DNA from: Brachypterus glaber
Lineage: Eukaryota; Arthropoda; Insecta; Coleoptera; Kateretidae
Direction: 5' to 3'
Assembly: GCA_958510825.1 (NCBI GenBank)
Contig: OY294044.1
Coordinates: forward strand, 78,166,895-78,230,894
DNA length: 64,000 bases
The notes below the pieces were generated by a model, which was not told where the DNA came from, ran no database searches, and was given only the letters and a program-made list of their open reading frames with translations. Below are positions 23,853 through 34,900 of this stretch, in pieces (the first letter of the stretch is position 1; each line of letters begins with the position of its first letter). A program made the translations under genes and the position numbers.

Positions 23853-24654
23853 TGTATTATAAATGACTATTTTTTGCTTAGTTTTGCGTTTTATGTTTTA
23901 TGTCATGCCCCCCCCCAGCGAGATATATTAGCATAGAAATGCCTTCAAAATTATATTTTTGGTGAAAGCGCAATTTTTTTCCTTATGGATGCCCCCCCCT
24001 TAAAATGAAATAACCGCCCCTGACACCAGATTCGGATTCAGCGACCCCAAAAACGTATAGAAATGTTTGTCTCGTCCGGGGAACAGACCTTTATTTTTTT
24101 TGTGTGCCTGTGTTGTCAATATGCATGTAAATAAATGTAAAAGAAGGATAAATTCTCTGTTAACTTTGAATGAACCAATCACAGAATGCAGATTCCACGT
24201 AAACAACCGGATAATGCTAACAGGCAATTTAACGGCATATTGATAACACTAGGCAACACGGTTTCTTGCCCTAATTGGAGTCATATGTTTTTTAACTAAT
24301 TTTGGGTCGCTGAGACCGAATATTTCTATTACCTAAGGTTTCTGAGAATAATGAGATAAACGTGGTAAAACATTATTATTTTAGCCCTCTTTTGTTCTAA
24401 AATCATGGGATATAAAAATATTCTGAGGACAAATTTAGATTCGGCGACTCAATATTAGTTAAAAAATACCCAACTTAGAATATGGAAACTTAAAATTCAC
24501 AGGTAGAATAAATAGGGATAATATGGAAACAAATATTTAAAAAAAAATGGATCCTGTGACAAAATTAAGTAGGGGTGAAGGGTAAGGAGAGGAGTCCATA
24601 AGGGGACAAGCTTATCGCCACGTACTCATGCCAAAAATCGTCAAAAACCATCAC
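23853..24654. other. Unassigned non-coding sequence
   Basis: No gene, RNA or clear element is seen; there are two poly-C runs near 23910 and 23995. Confidence 0.4.
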
Positions 24655-25348
24655 TACACTGAAAGAAATTACATTGAAAAGGTGTAAAAAAATACACTCT
24701 ATAAATGTGTAAATTTTACACCTTTATATAAATATACATCAACATTGATGTGACACTACACACGTGAGGTGATTTTGACCTAGAGTGTGTATTTTTACAT
24801 CCATACCTTCTGCAACAATTCACTCGAAACTCAGTAAAGTGTATTTTTATAAACATACCTTTAGCAACAATAACCCGAACTGTAAAAATCACACTTCTGT
24901 TGTACAAGCCAGCCAATCGCTGGCGTTAAGCTAGTCACGTGACTCGAGAAGCCAGAATCCCTGCTTCATCGAGTCTGGTGGCTGTCGACCATTATAATTG
25001 TTTACTTTTGTAAGAGCGTACGTATAATTTTGTGTGTGCTACATTTTTCAAAGAAATAATTGGTAATTGTTGATTAAAAGTAAATATTTAAAAAGTGTGA
25101 TTGATACAATATCCTTAAAACATACATTTTATAATATTTTACTTATTTAGGCAGTAACACTGGCCTGCAAATTTTGAGTTGTTAAGACTTGTGTATGTTT
25201 TCTGTATCCAGTGTATAAACTTTACAAACTGGATGTAAAAATATAATACACACCGCATTTATATTAACGCTTCGAGTGTTAATTCACATCAGCAGCAGCT
25301 GCAAGTAAATTACCCATGCACGTGGATGTAAAAATTTATCTCAGTGTA
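24655..25348. mobile_element. Inverted-repeat element with CACTGA ends, 694 bp
   Basis: The left tip TACACTGAAAGAAATTACA and the complement of the right tip TACACTGAGATAAATTTTTA match over the first 8 bp and loosely afterwards. Inside, GATGTAAAAAT and GTGTATTTTTACATC blocks recur at both ends. Similar CACTGARAAA tips also appear in the Gypsy leader near 46590 and 46635. Assignment is by structure only. Confidence 0.6.
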
Positions 25349-25974
25349 GGGGGTAAAAAATGAACTAAAAATATGTTAAGTAATACGGTTCTTATGTAAT
25401 AAAGTAACATTTATATGATGTAGAACCATTAAAAAAACGACAAAAAATACGCAATAATTTCAAAATCCTACTCTTTTTTTAAAGATTTTAAACAAAACTT
25501 CATTATTTCCTGGACTTATATCTCAAAAATTTTAGGTGATGGAATTTTTCTAAGGTCGAATTCGGATTCTACGACCTCGAATTAGTAAGAAAAATTTACT
25601 TTCCGATCGAAGAAAAAAAAGTCGGGATTTAAATCTAGGCAACAATTGTTGCCTAGTGTAATTCGGGCCTAGTTTTTAGGTCTCCGTAAAACATAATAGA
25701 TACTAAAGGCAAAGATTTTTCTTCCCGATATTTTTGGTATGTCGTTCCGTTCTTAGTGCCTAGTAGGTACTATAAGAAATTTTTGCAATTTCTGTCTAGA
25801 CTTTAAAGTGTCGAAATTTATAGGTAGTAGAAATGTCAGTAACATAGTTGAATCCGTTGGAATCAGTTTAATTTAAACATTTCTTCGCGTTTACCTTTTC
25901 AACGCAGTTTGCCTCGCAGTTTGCATTATAAATTTTACAAACATCCATTTTTAGGGTTATGTATAGGGATTACA
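25349..25974. other. Unassigned AT-rich sequence
   Basis: No feature recognised. Confidence 0.4.
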
Positions 25975-26075
25975 ATCCCGCAATGTGGGATCCCGCAATC
26001 CCCCGGGATCCCGCATCATTTTTTCAATCCGCAAAAGTGCGGGATTGGCATGCGGGATCCCGCGGGATTTTCGGG
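25975..26075. repeat. GC-rich cluster of GGGATCCCGC palindromes
   Basis: The 10-mer GGGATCCCGC or close variants (CGGGATTG, GCAATCCC) occur about seven times within 100 bp in both orientations. Any part can therefore pair with several others. It may be the subterminal repeat region of a DNA transposon whose other end I cannot see. Confidence 0.7.
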
Positions 26076-27307
26076 ATTGACTACGGATAAAAAATAACAC
26101 GACTTATAACGAAAATAACTGAAAATGAATCCGAAAGCAACAATTTAGTTGTTGTTTCTTTATAAACTCCTATTTTATCTTTGTAAGAGGAATTCGATAT
26201 AAAATTACAATAAACCGAAACAGCAAATTTGTTAGAAAATTTGAGACCTAGAAAATCATGGAGTTTAAGCAACGAACTAATAACTCTTCTCTCTAGAATA
26301 GGCATGTCATTCGTTAAAACTGACCAAAACGTCGGCCACATAAACATTCGTCTGTCTTACTCGCACATCTTTGTTCTAACAGAGTCAACAATACCAGTTA
26401 CTGGTAACTGTTTTGTTCAGGCCTTAATATACCTAATATTTGTTTACAAACAAACCAAGATGTTGGCGATACTCTATTTTAACGGTACGCGTAAAGTACC
26501 TAATTCTAGTCACAAAATATCTATATTTTCAGCTACTGGCATATTAACAAAAAACCTAAGAACTCGGCTTGGAGATCGTAGTATAAATGAGGTGTGTTGA
26601 AAGCATACTTTCAAAAAATAAAATAAGTATAATGGGATCATGCACAAATTACGTAAGAAGGAGCATTTAAAAATTTTAGTTTTAGTAAAAAGCACATGAA
26701 AGTTTTACAAAATTTTAGGCACGAAAAAAAACTAGTACACTCATTGTGCGAGTATACTCGCATTTTTAATTTCTACTACCCATGGGTAAATGAAAGTCGA
26801 CTAAGAATTGGCGCGCTAAAGTAAATTTTGTTAACAATAATAATTATTGTAACAATATAATATTATTGTTAGGAAAATGCTCGGAAAAAGCTTATTTTCG
26901 GTTTTTCAATCCACAGTTAAAATTTAAAAATTGAAAAAGTTAAATCCTAAAATGTCATTGGCGTTTTATAATAATCAATTAATTATAATATATTATAGTT
27001 AACTATCTATATCTATTAACGGTGCTTAGTAAAACGTACCCTTTTAGATAAAAATGCATCTAAATAGTCAAAATCATCATTTTACTTATTTAAAATAAAT
27101 AATTATTAATATCCGGCTTGAAGGCCCATGTTTAATTTTAGCGGACTGTATCTTAAGGTAATTCTGTTGCTTATTGGACACAATAGTTCGTTGCCTTTTA
27201 AAATTATTTTATTTGACTGTAAACTGTATGATTTAAAGTTTACTGTAATTGTATGATTAAAACTAAAAATCATTATTTTTTGTAGCAACTTCGACCATTC
27301 AAATTGG
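26076..27307. other. Unassigned AT-rich sequence
   Basis: It includes a perfect-looking AT hairpin set around TAACAATAATAATTATTGTA (about 26831). The 123-codon frame at 26229-26600 has opposite-strand competitors and no domain. Confidence 0.4.
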
Positions 27308-27615
27308 CAAAATATTTTATTTAGGCTCATTACATGTAAGGGGTCGTCCATAAAAGACGTCCGCGAAAATTCCGGAATTTCAGACCCCCCCCCCCCCCTC
27401 TAAAGGACGTTCAAAACGCAGTAGGGTATCCCCCCCTTTTTTTCAGATTTTCACTTTTTTTTCGTTATTGAATTTGGAAAAGTGGACGTCCGAAAATGGC
27501 TTGACCCCCCCCCTCCTTGTCCGCTTCTATCCGATTTTGGTAACCCCCCAGCCCCCCACCTGCGGACGTCTTTTATGGACGGCCCCTAATGAGTCTAAAT
27601 AAAATATTTTGCCTC
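27308..27615. repeat. Palindrome split at its centre by a MITE
   Basis: GGCAAAATATTTTATTTAGG with CTCATTACATG on the left is mirrored by AATGAGTCTAAATAAAATA and TTTTGCC on the right. Removing the MITE (27340-27586) and one TAA leaves CATTACATGTAATG as the perfect centre of a palindrome of about 57 bp. Confidence 0.85.
27340..27586. mobile_element. PIF/Harbinger-like MITE, 247 bp
   Basis: The terminal inverted repeats GGGGTCGTCCATAAAAGACG and, on the other strand, GGGGCCGTCCATAAAAGACG differ by one base over 20. TAA duplications are at 27337-27339 and 27587-27589. The interior is rich in poly-C runs. TIR and 3-bp TWA duplication fit PIF/Harbinger. Confidence 0.9.
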
Positions 27616-27963
27616 CAAATGTTTTGTCATTCTTTTTGTCATTAAATGGAAAAAAAGTTTTATTTCAAAATTTATTTTTTAAACTTTATTTTTGCCAAGT
27701 AGTTTTACCTGTTTATAGCAATATATTGTTATTAGCAATGTGCCTATCTACAGAAAAAAATCAAATTCAAATTAAATACTTAGGGCGTAATCTGTTGTAG
27801 GGTTATCCTACTAGGAAATGAATAGTAAAATAGTAAACTATCTACCCTTTATTAACAGGCACGCATTTGTCGCCATCTGGTTTTCAGAAGCTAAACTACA
27901 AAGAATACACGCAAGAAAACTCTAAAATGTATAGTAAGTATTCAACAACTTTTAGTTAATTAA

Positions 27964-28098
27964 GGGCCACTTGCACCAATGATGGTTTAACTTTAAACTT
28001 GGATTAAATTGACGGCCGACCAATCAGAACGCAGCATTTTTAACTTAAACTCGGTTTAGCTGAGATAATCCCAGACCAAAAGTTGGTGCAAGTGACCC
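27964..28098. mobile_element. PIF/Harbinger-like MITE, 135 bp
   Basis: The ends GGGCCACTTGCACCAA and, complemented, GGGTCACTTGCACCAA are flanked by TAA at 27961-27963 and 28099-28101. It contains CCGACCAATCAGAACGC internally. Confidence 0.9.
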
Positions 28099-28181
28099 TA
28101 AGAGGAGCAGAGTTCAACTAAATATTAAAATTCTAAAATTCTAAAATTCTTAGGAAATGAATAGGAATAGTTTCATGATAA

Positions 28182-28186
<5 letters not shown>

Positions 28187-28242
<56 letters not shown>
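28187..28242. repeat. (TA)n microsatellite, about 28 units
   Basis: An uninterrupted TA dinucleotide run; the open frame across it is meaningless. Confidence 0.98.
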
Positions 28243-28245
<3 letters not shown>

Positions 28246-28302
28246 CAGAGGCGGACTGGGTACTTAGAGCTCGAGCCCCGAAAAGTCTCGAGTAAAAACT
28301 AG

Positions 28303-28395
28303 GGGCCCGGAAAATGGTCATAGGGGGCCCGCGAAACGTTCATAAGGGGCCCGCGAAACGTTCAAAAGGAGCCCGTGAAAGGGCCAAAGGGGAAA
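28303..28395. repeat. 22-24 bp minisatellite
   Basis: Units of the form AAACGTTCATAAGGGGCCCGCG occur about four times (starting near 28304, 28329, 28351 and 28373) with substitutions. A GGGCCC palindrome is in each. Confidence 0.8.
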
Positions 28396-28812
28396 TAATT
28401 TATCTCCTCTAAAAAGAATCAGTTAAAAAACAATTGTTGTAAACAACCTTTTTTATGCGGGACCTTGTAAAAAAATAGGGCCTCTTTAATTTTTTTATGT
28501 GGGTCCTTTCAATTCCTTTTTAATGAGGGCTCTAGGCAAGAAAATCTTCAAGGAGTCTAGGCTCGTCGAAAGCTTTCTAATAAATCAATACAAGGGCCTG
28601 CACTTTTATGATTAATAAAAATAATTATAAATAGCTTGCCAGCGAGAAAGTATATCTATTCTTATGACTTCTAGTCTTGAAGAAACTATACTAATAGCCA
28701 TTCTACAACGAATTATTAGGAACAAGAAAAAGTACAAATATTCAAAATTAATTATTTAATTTATTCTATATTTATAACTTACACAACAAAAACACCACAG
28801 ATTTCATAAAAG

Positions 28813-28901
28813 TTACTTGTTTGCCGCTGAAAAATATTCTTTTGAGCCTTTAGGATCGGGTTTAATTGTCTTTTGGCCTTTTCTCCAATTTGCGGGACAT
28901 A
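28813..28901 (-). CDS. Prx3: Prx3 coding exon 6 (C-terminus)
   Basis: It supplies the resolving Cys205 ([19 protein letters not shown]) and the C-terminal YF-containing tail ending in AANK, then TAA. The acceptor is TTGCAG. Confidence 0.97.
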
Positions 28902-31900
28902 CTGCAAAAAATGGAACAATTTATACAAGGTTCAAACAATGTTTGAAAAAATATTTTAAAATTTAATATTTTTTCCTTAATTACAGATACTAATCAATTC
29001 TGGGATGTTTATTAAAAACTTTTTATAAACAGTATGTAAATTCACATCCCAGATAACCAGAATCCGTCCGTTTGCCGGTAAATTGTTGGAGCTTTTTGTC
29101 CTCAAGTGGGTGCCACCATTTGGCTGTCTCTTGGCGGAAACATTTTCTGACAACGTATTGTTTGCAATCCACGGGCAACCGACGGGAAATCTTTTGCGTA
29201 TAATTATTGTGGACAACGTACGGCGGAAACGTTTCCTGGCAACTTATTGTATTATTTAAGGTAAGTTGCAGACAACGGGCTCCACCGTATTGTAGGAAAA
29301 GTGTTTCCCGTAGGTTGCACCCCGTTTGCATACAATTGTTGATGATCAGAAACTATTGGAAATGCGCGTTCAACTTGTGTAGAAACATTTTTCTTGCACT
29401 TGGCATGCAAATGACGGTTTTGTGCTTCCAACTTATTGGCCTACTGTTGCAAGAAATTTTCCAGCATTTTATTGAAGCAACGGGTTTCCTTTGGGTTTTC
29501 TTGGAGACTTTGGTTATCTGGGATACTTATGTTTCAGATTTTATCTTAAATAATTTATTCTTTTTAAATAAATAATTAAAATTATTACCTTCACCATTTT
29601 CTTCAAAAAATCTAATGGCTTCAATCACTCTAAGTGCCTCATCTACAGATCTACCAATTGGTAAATCATTTACAGTTATTTGTCTTAAGATGCCATTAGG
29701 ATCAATGATGAACATTCCTCTTAATGCGATGCCTTCGCTTTCCAGTAAAACATCGTAATTCCTTGCAATTTCTTTGTTAATATCGGAAAGTAATGGGTAG
29801 CGTAATTTTCCTAAGCCTCCTTCCTAAAAATGAAAATAATTATTTGGTTTGAAATACTGAAAACACATCCATGGATATTCCTGTGATGAATGATGAATGT
29901 ATTTTTTTTTAATTAAAACTATATAAGAATTTAATGTTATAGAAGCAAAATAGCAGAATCGCAAAATCCCGCCACTACTATCATAAAATGATCTTACTAG
30001 CCTAAATTAGTGCAGTAATAGCCACAGCTACTGTGTTTATAGCTAACTGGAACGATAGTATAAGTTAGTTATATTTTTAATTTTACATATATCTTAAACT
30101 TAAAATAAATCGATCCAGAAATAATCACTGATTGGGCCGAATGAATGGTCACCGGTACAATACGTAAGACAGCATAGTGTCTTCAATACCAACCCAAAAA
30201 TAAAATTTCCAAAAAATATTAATTTTCGATTTGATCACAGTGCAACAAAAAATGTGCATTATATTCAAAATTATTAAAGAATACATAAAACAGCTTACTA
30301 AACAGAAAAACAATTACCAAATATTCACTCACAAATCCTAGGGAACTTATGACATACTCAGCTATGTTTCATAAAGATTTAAAAAAAATGTTTTTTACTT
30401 GTAATGCTGACCATTGAAGTTTGGTAGTATTGTGATCATTTCAGAACTATTTATAGTGTCAGATTTTAATCAGTTCATTAGATACTATTAACTTACAGAA
30501 CGTTTTGTGTTCATCCAGCCTAAATGCGAAAATTGAGAATCAATAGAGCAACCAATAACTTCGGCATTTAAAGCCTTAAAATCGTCGATCCTATCATCTA
30601 ATGCTATTAATTCTGTCGGACATACAAACGTACTAAAAAATAGAATAACAATTATATTTTTTATTTTTTTAATTAAAAAGGTCAGCTTACTTTTGTTTGA
30701 GATAAGAAAAAAAAAGGGAATTTTTATAATTAGGTTAATTTTAAAGGTTATCAGATGACCTTTTAAAAGACATACGTTTTTATTTGAATCTGAAAGCCAG
30801 TCCCTTAAAAAAATTAATTCTAATTTAGAAATGCAGTGGAATTCGATTTATTTTCATGACATAACAATGCTATCCATAGTAATCCCGAGGTTTTTAGAGT
30901 GTCGCGAGGATACAATATATAAAATTAATCTTTTTATAGAAGACTATTTTAAGTAAATAAATTTAGCTAGTAGTGTCTTACAAACATCTAGATTTATACT
31001 AATGATGGGTAACTTTTTGTCTAAAAAAGCTTTTGCGCAGGACCCCTATTAAAAAACGTTCTAATAAAATCAACTACATGGCTACTTCAAAAAAAATTGA
31101 CGATATTTTCAAAATCTCAATAATTCACGAGTTTAAGTGTGATGCGTATAGGTTCTTACATAGAGGTACTAAATAAACTTACAAATCTAATGGGTAAAAT
31201 ACTAATACAACATATTTTCCCTTAAAGTCACTTAGTTTAATGTTTTTGAATTGATCGTTTATCACAGCAACTCCACTGAATTCTGGAGCAGGCTGCTGTA
31301 CTCTTGGTGCATTTAAAAGTGATCCTGAAATTATTAAATTTTTAGTAAACTGATAAATTATAGTAATTATTAATAGTATAATAATACAACAGTCTAAAAA
31401 ATATTACACTTATTAACACGTTCGCGTCGACGTGCGCCACCGGTGATACACGATTTATACAGTTTCTATACGCCGCCAAACTCTATTAGTACAGGTAAAA
31501 TAGGAAAAATAAAAGAAAAAATTTGTCCACTCATGAAACTTTGGTTATAACTTCGTTTTGGCAGTAGAATTAAGGATCTGATGAGTCCCTAAAATTTTAA
31601 GCGGTGGAACATTGTTTTTGCGGGGGGGGGGGGAGGGGGTTGCAAGTTTCAAAAATTAAAATTGAGTGAAATAAGGCGAGTGAGGTATCATTTTATATGT
31701 TTTTTTGCATGCTGAATCGAATGAAACAAGTTTTAGATCAATAAAATTAATTTTAAACAAGTTATGACAGGTTTTGTAGAAAAAATACAGAAATTGTGTA
31801 ATTAATGGTACAACAGTATGTATTCGGGTAATAATATTTGTTAAAATTATATTAAAGTTGGTTTTAATACGTTGATAGTCCCGTGAATCATATGTGATTC

Positions 31901-34900
31901 ATGATACGTTTACTCCAAACGTCCATGAAGCATATGTGATTCATTTCCATTAGTTTTATTTTTCAACCCTGTAGCATATAGTCTAGTAGTTTTAGTCATC
32001 TTACACAGAACTTTTCTATTTCTGCAAACTAAATATACCAAAGTATAGGTTTTGGTATGTGAAAACATATGTTTGTGGTCCGGGACTCATACGGTGGTGG
32101 CAGGATACTTATATATACAGGGCGGGCCATCTAAGACGTACAGGGCGTTTTTTGGCGTTATTTCTAAAGCTACCAATTTAAAATTGATACTATTGATTAT
32201 AGACCCAATAAGCTATAAATCTGACGAAACAAATTTTTTTAACTAGCTTTGGTTTTGGAGTTACGGTCATATGAAACTGAAATTAATTGGTAAACTTTAG
32301 TTAAAACTTCTAAAATCTGAAAAACTGTTGCGTTTTCTTTGACGTTCCATACTTTCCATAACTAATAACGTTAGTTTTAAGACAAAAAACTGAAATTAAA
32401 ATATAGTTATTTTTAAAATTTTCTAACAGTGTATGAGTTGAACGCAAGTAGATAAAGCTTGATGTGACACTTTACTAAATCTTGTAAAATGACAATTCAC
32501 TTGTCAGTGGTTTGAATTGAATTTTAAAAATGTTAGTTTTTTATTTATGAACAAGAAAAATACTTAATAATTATAATAAATAAATAGATATTTAGAAAAA
32601 TAAAATAATAGCATGTATTAGGAAGTTACAGTTTGTAAACCATGGTTTGGCGAAAAATTATTATTCAGTGAGAAGTTTTAAAATTATAACTTGAAAGTGA
32701 TAAAAGATTATAAATAAGCAAGAAAAGCCTGGTGCATGTTTATTTTTCATAAAAATGGTGCAGTTTTACCTCGAGTTTTACTTAAATTTGGGTTTTACTT
32801 GTCTCGGAAGCCAAGAGATACAAGAGCTAATACAATGAACTAAATTATACTTCTAATTGCTTAACTTAAATAAAAACTCAAATACGTATCTATTTAGTTT
32901 TTTTATTTGTTTTTAGTTATAAATTTATTGTGTAGACCTTATTTTTATAAAAGTTCTTAAAACGTTCAAAAACTACATGTATTCAAATTATGCTGGTTGG
33001 TGATAAAATACAGGAGCACTTTTAACTGATTCCTATTTTTTAATCAATTTTTCACTAATTTATCAAAAAATAAGTTTATTTCTTAATTTCGAACATAGTT
33101 ATTGGCAATAACTTATTGCGAAAGAAAAAGTCAGTTGACATCATAGGTAAAATAAATTGACATTTATGAAAGAGTCACGATTAGAAAAATTTTATCACAG
33201 CAAACTAAATAAAATCATTTTATTTAAATACACTGTAAGAAAATTTTAAAATTATTCATTTTTCAATTTAGATTTTTTGTTTAAAAAATTGCGTTACTAG
33301 TTACAAAAAGTATTGAACGTTAAAGAAAAAGCAAATATTTTTAGATTTTCAAGTTTTTAACTTAAACTTTATCATTGAAATTCAGTTTCATGTGGCCGCA
33401 ACTCCAAAATAAAAGCAACTCCAAAATAAAAGTTTTGTTTAGTCAGACTAATAGCTTATTGTGTCTATAATCAATAGGTTTAATTTTAAATTGATAGCTT
33501 TAGAAATAACGCCAAAAAATGCCCTATACGTCTTAGATGGCCCGCCCTGTATACATATATATAATTTTTCGCGTTTTTGGCCAAAAACTGTCTCTAGATC
33601 AAGAGGAATGTATTTTATCGAAAAAAGTTTCAAACAAAAGTTGTTCAGAATCAAATTTCCTATAAGAATCAACTATATAAATTTCCAATTTTTCTTTCCT
33701 GTTTTCCACAGGAGGGAGGGAATATCATATATATGTTTTTTTTTTTTTAATGACCCATTTATTATACAGTAAATATGCATTTAAACTTGAAAATATTTAT
33801 ATTGATATATATTGAAAACATGTATATTGACGCAATAAAAGATAATTTATAAAAAAATTCCAAAATTATTGCCTATTTTTCCAGTTTTCATAATTTTTAT
33901 TCAATTTTACATGATTTTTACAGGTAAAATAAAGCAAAAACTGTAAAATTTTTTGTCCACTCACGAAACCTTCATATAAGCAGTAGAATTAAAGATCCGA
34001 AGAGTCACATTTTAAGGGGTGGAACATTGTTTTTTTGGGGGGGCAAAGCACAGTGGTCCCAAAATAAAAAAAAAAGTTTAAAAAGTCTGATTTTTTGCAT
34101 AGTGCCATTTTTGGCACCGCTGACTACGAAAAAAATAGTGAAAAAAAAATGCGACATTAGGGTGGCTCAAAAAATTTAAAAATGTCTGATTTAGCTGAAA
34201 TTTGGCATAGAAGCTTCTTTTGGTAATAATAATACGGAACATTACTTAAAAACTTAAAATTCATAATGGCGGAATAAATATGGCCGATTTATTTTTTAAT
34301 TTTGCCAAAATTAACGAAAATATTGCAAAAAACAAACAAAAATTAAGAGATTCAACCCATTCTATTATGCCTTATTTTCCTTTCAATTCTTTTTTTGTTT
34401 TGTGGCATATTTTCGTTAATTTTGGCAAAATTAACAAATAAATCGGCCATTTTTAAATTTTTTGAGCCACCCTAATGTCGCAATTTTTTTTTTAATTTTT
34501 TTCACTATTTTTTTCGTAGTCAGCGGTGCCAAAAATGGCACTATGCAAAAAATCAGACTTTTTAAACTTTTTTTTTATTTTGGGACCACTGTGCTTTGCC
34601 CCCCCCCCCCAAAAAACAATGTTCCACCCCTTAAAATGTTGGGGACTCTTCGGATCTTTAATTCTACTGCTTATATGAAGTTATTACTAAGGTTTCATGA
34701 GTGGACAAATTTATCTTTTATTTTACAGTTTTTGCTTTATTTTACCTGTAAAAATCATGTAAAATTGAATAAAAAATATGAAAACTGGAAAAAAAGGCAA
34801 TAATTTTGGAAAATTTTTATAAATTATCTTTTATTGCGTCAATATACATGTTTTCAATATATATCAATATATATATTTTCAAGTTTAAATGCATATTTAC

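Noticed and set aside
26229..26600. 123-codon hypothetical gene
   Set aside because: No domain, no splice-linked neighbours, competing frames on the other strand, composition of AT-rich noise.
28133..28321. Protein with (IY)n repeat
   Set aside because: Translation of a (TA)n microsatellite.
29023..29575. Genes of about 100-122 codons on both strands in Prx3 intron 5
   Set aside because: Both lie across an inverted-repeat element with internal complementary motifs; opposite-strand frames arise from the repeat.
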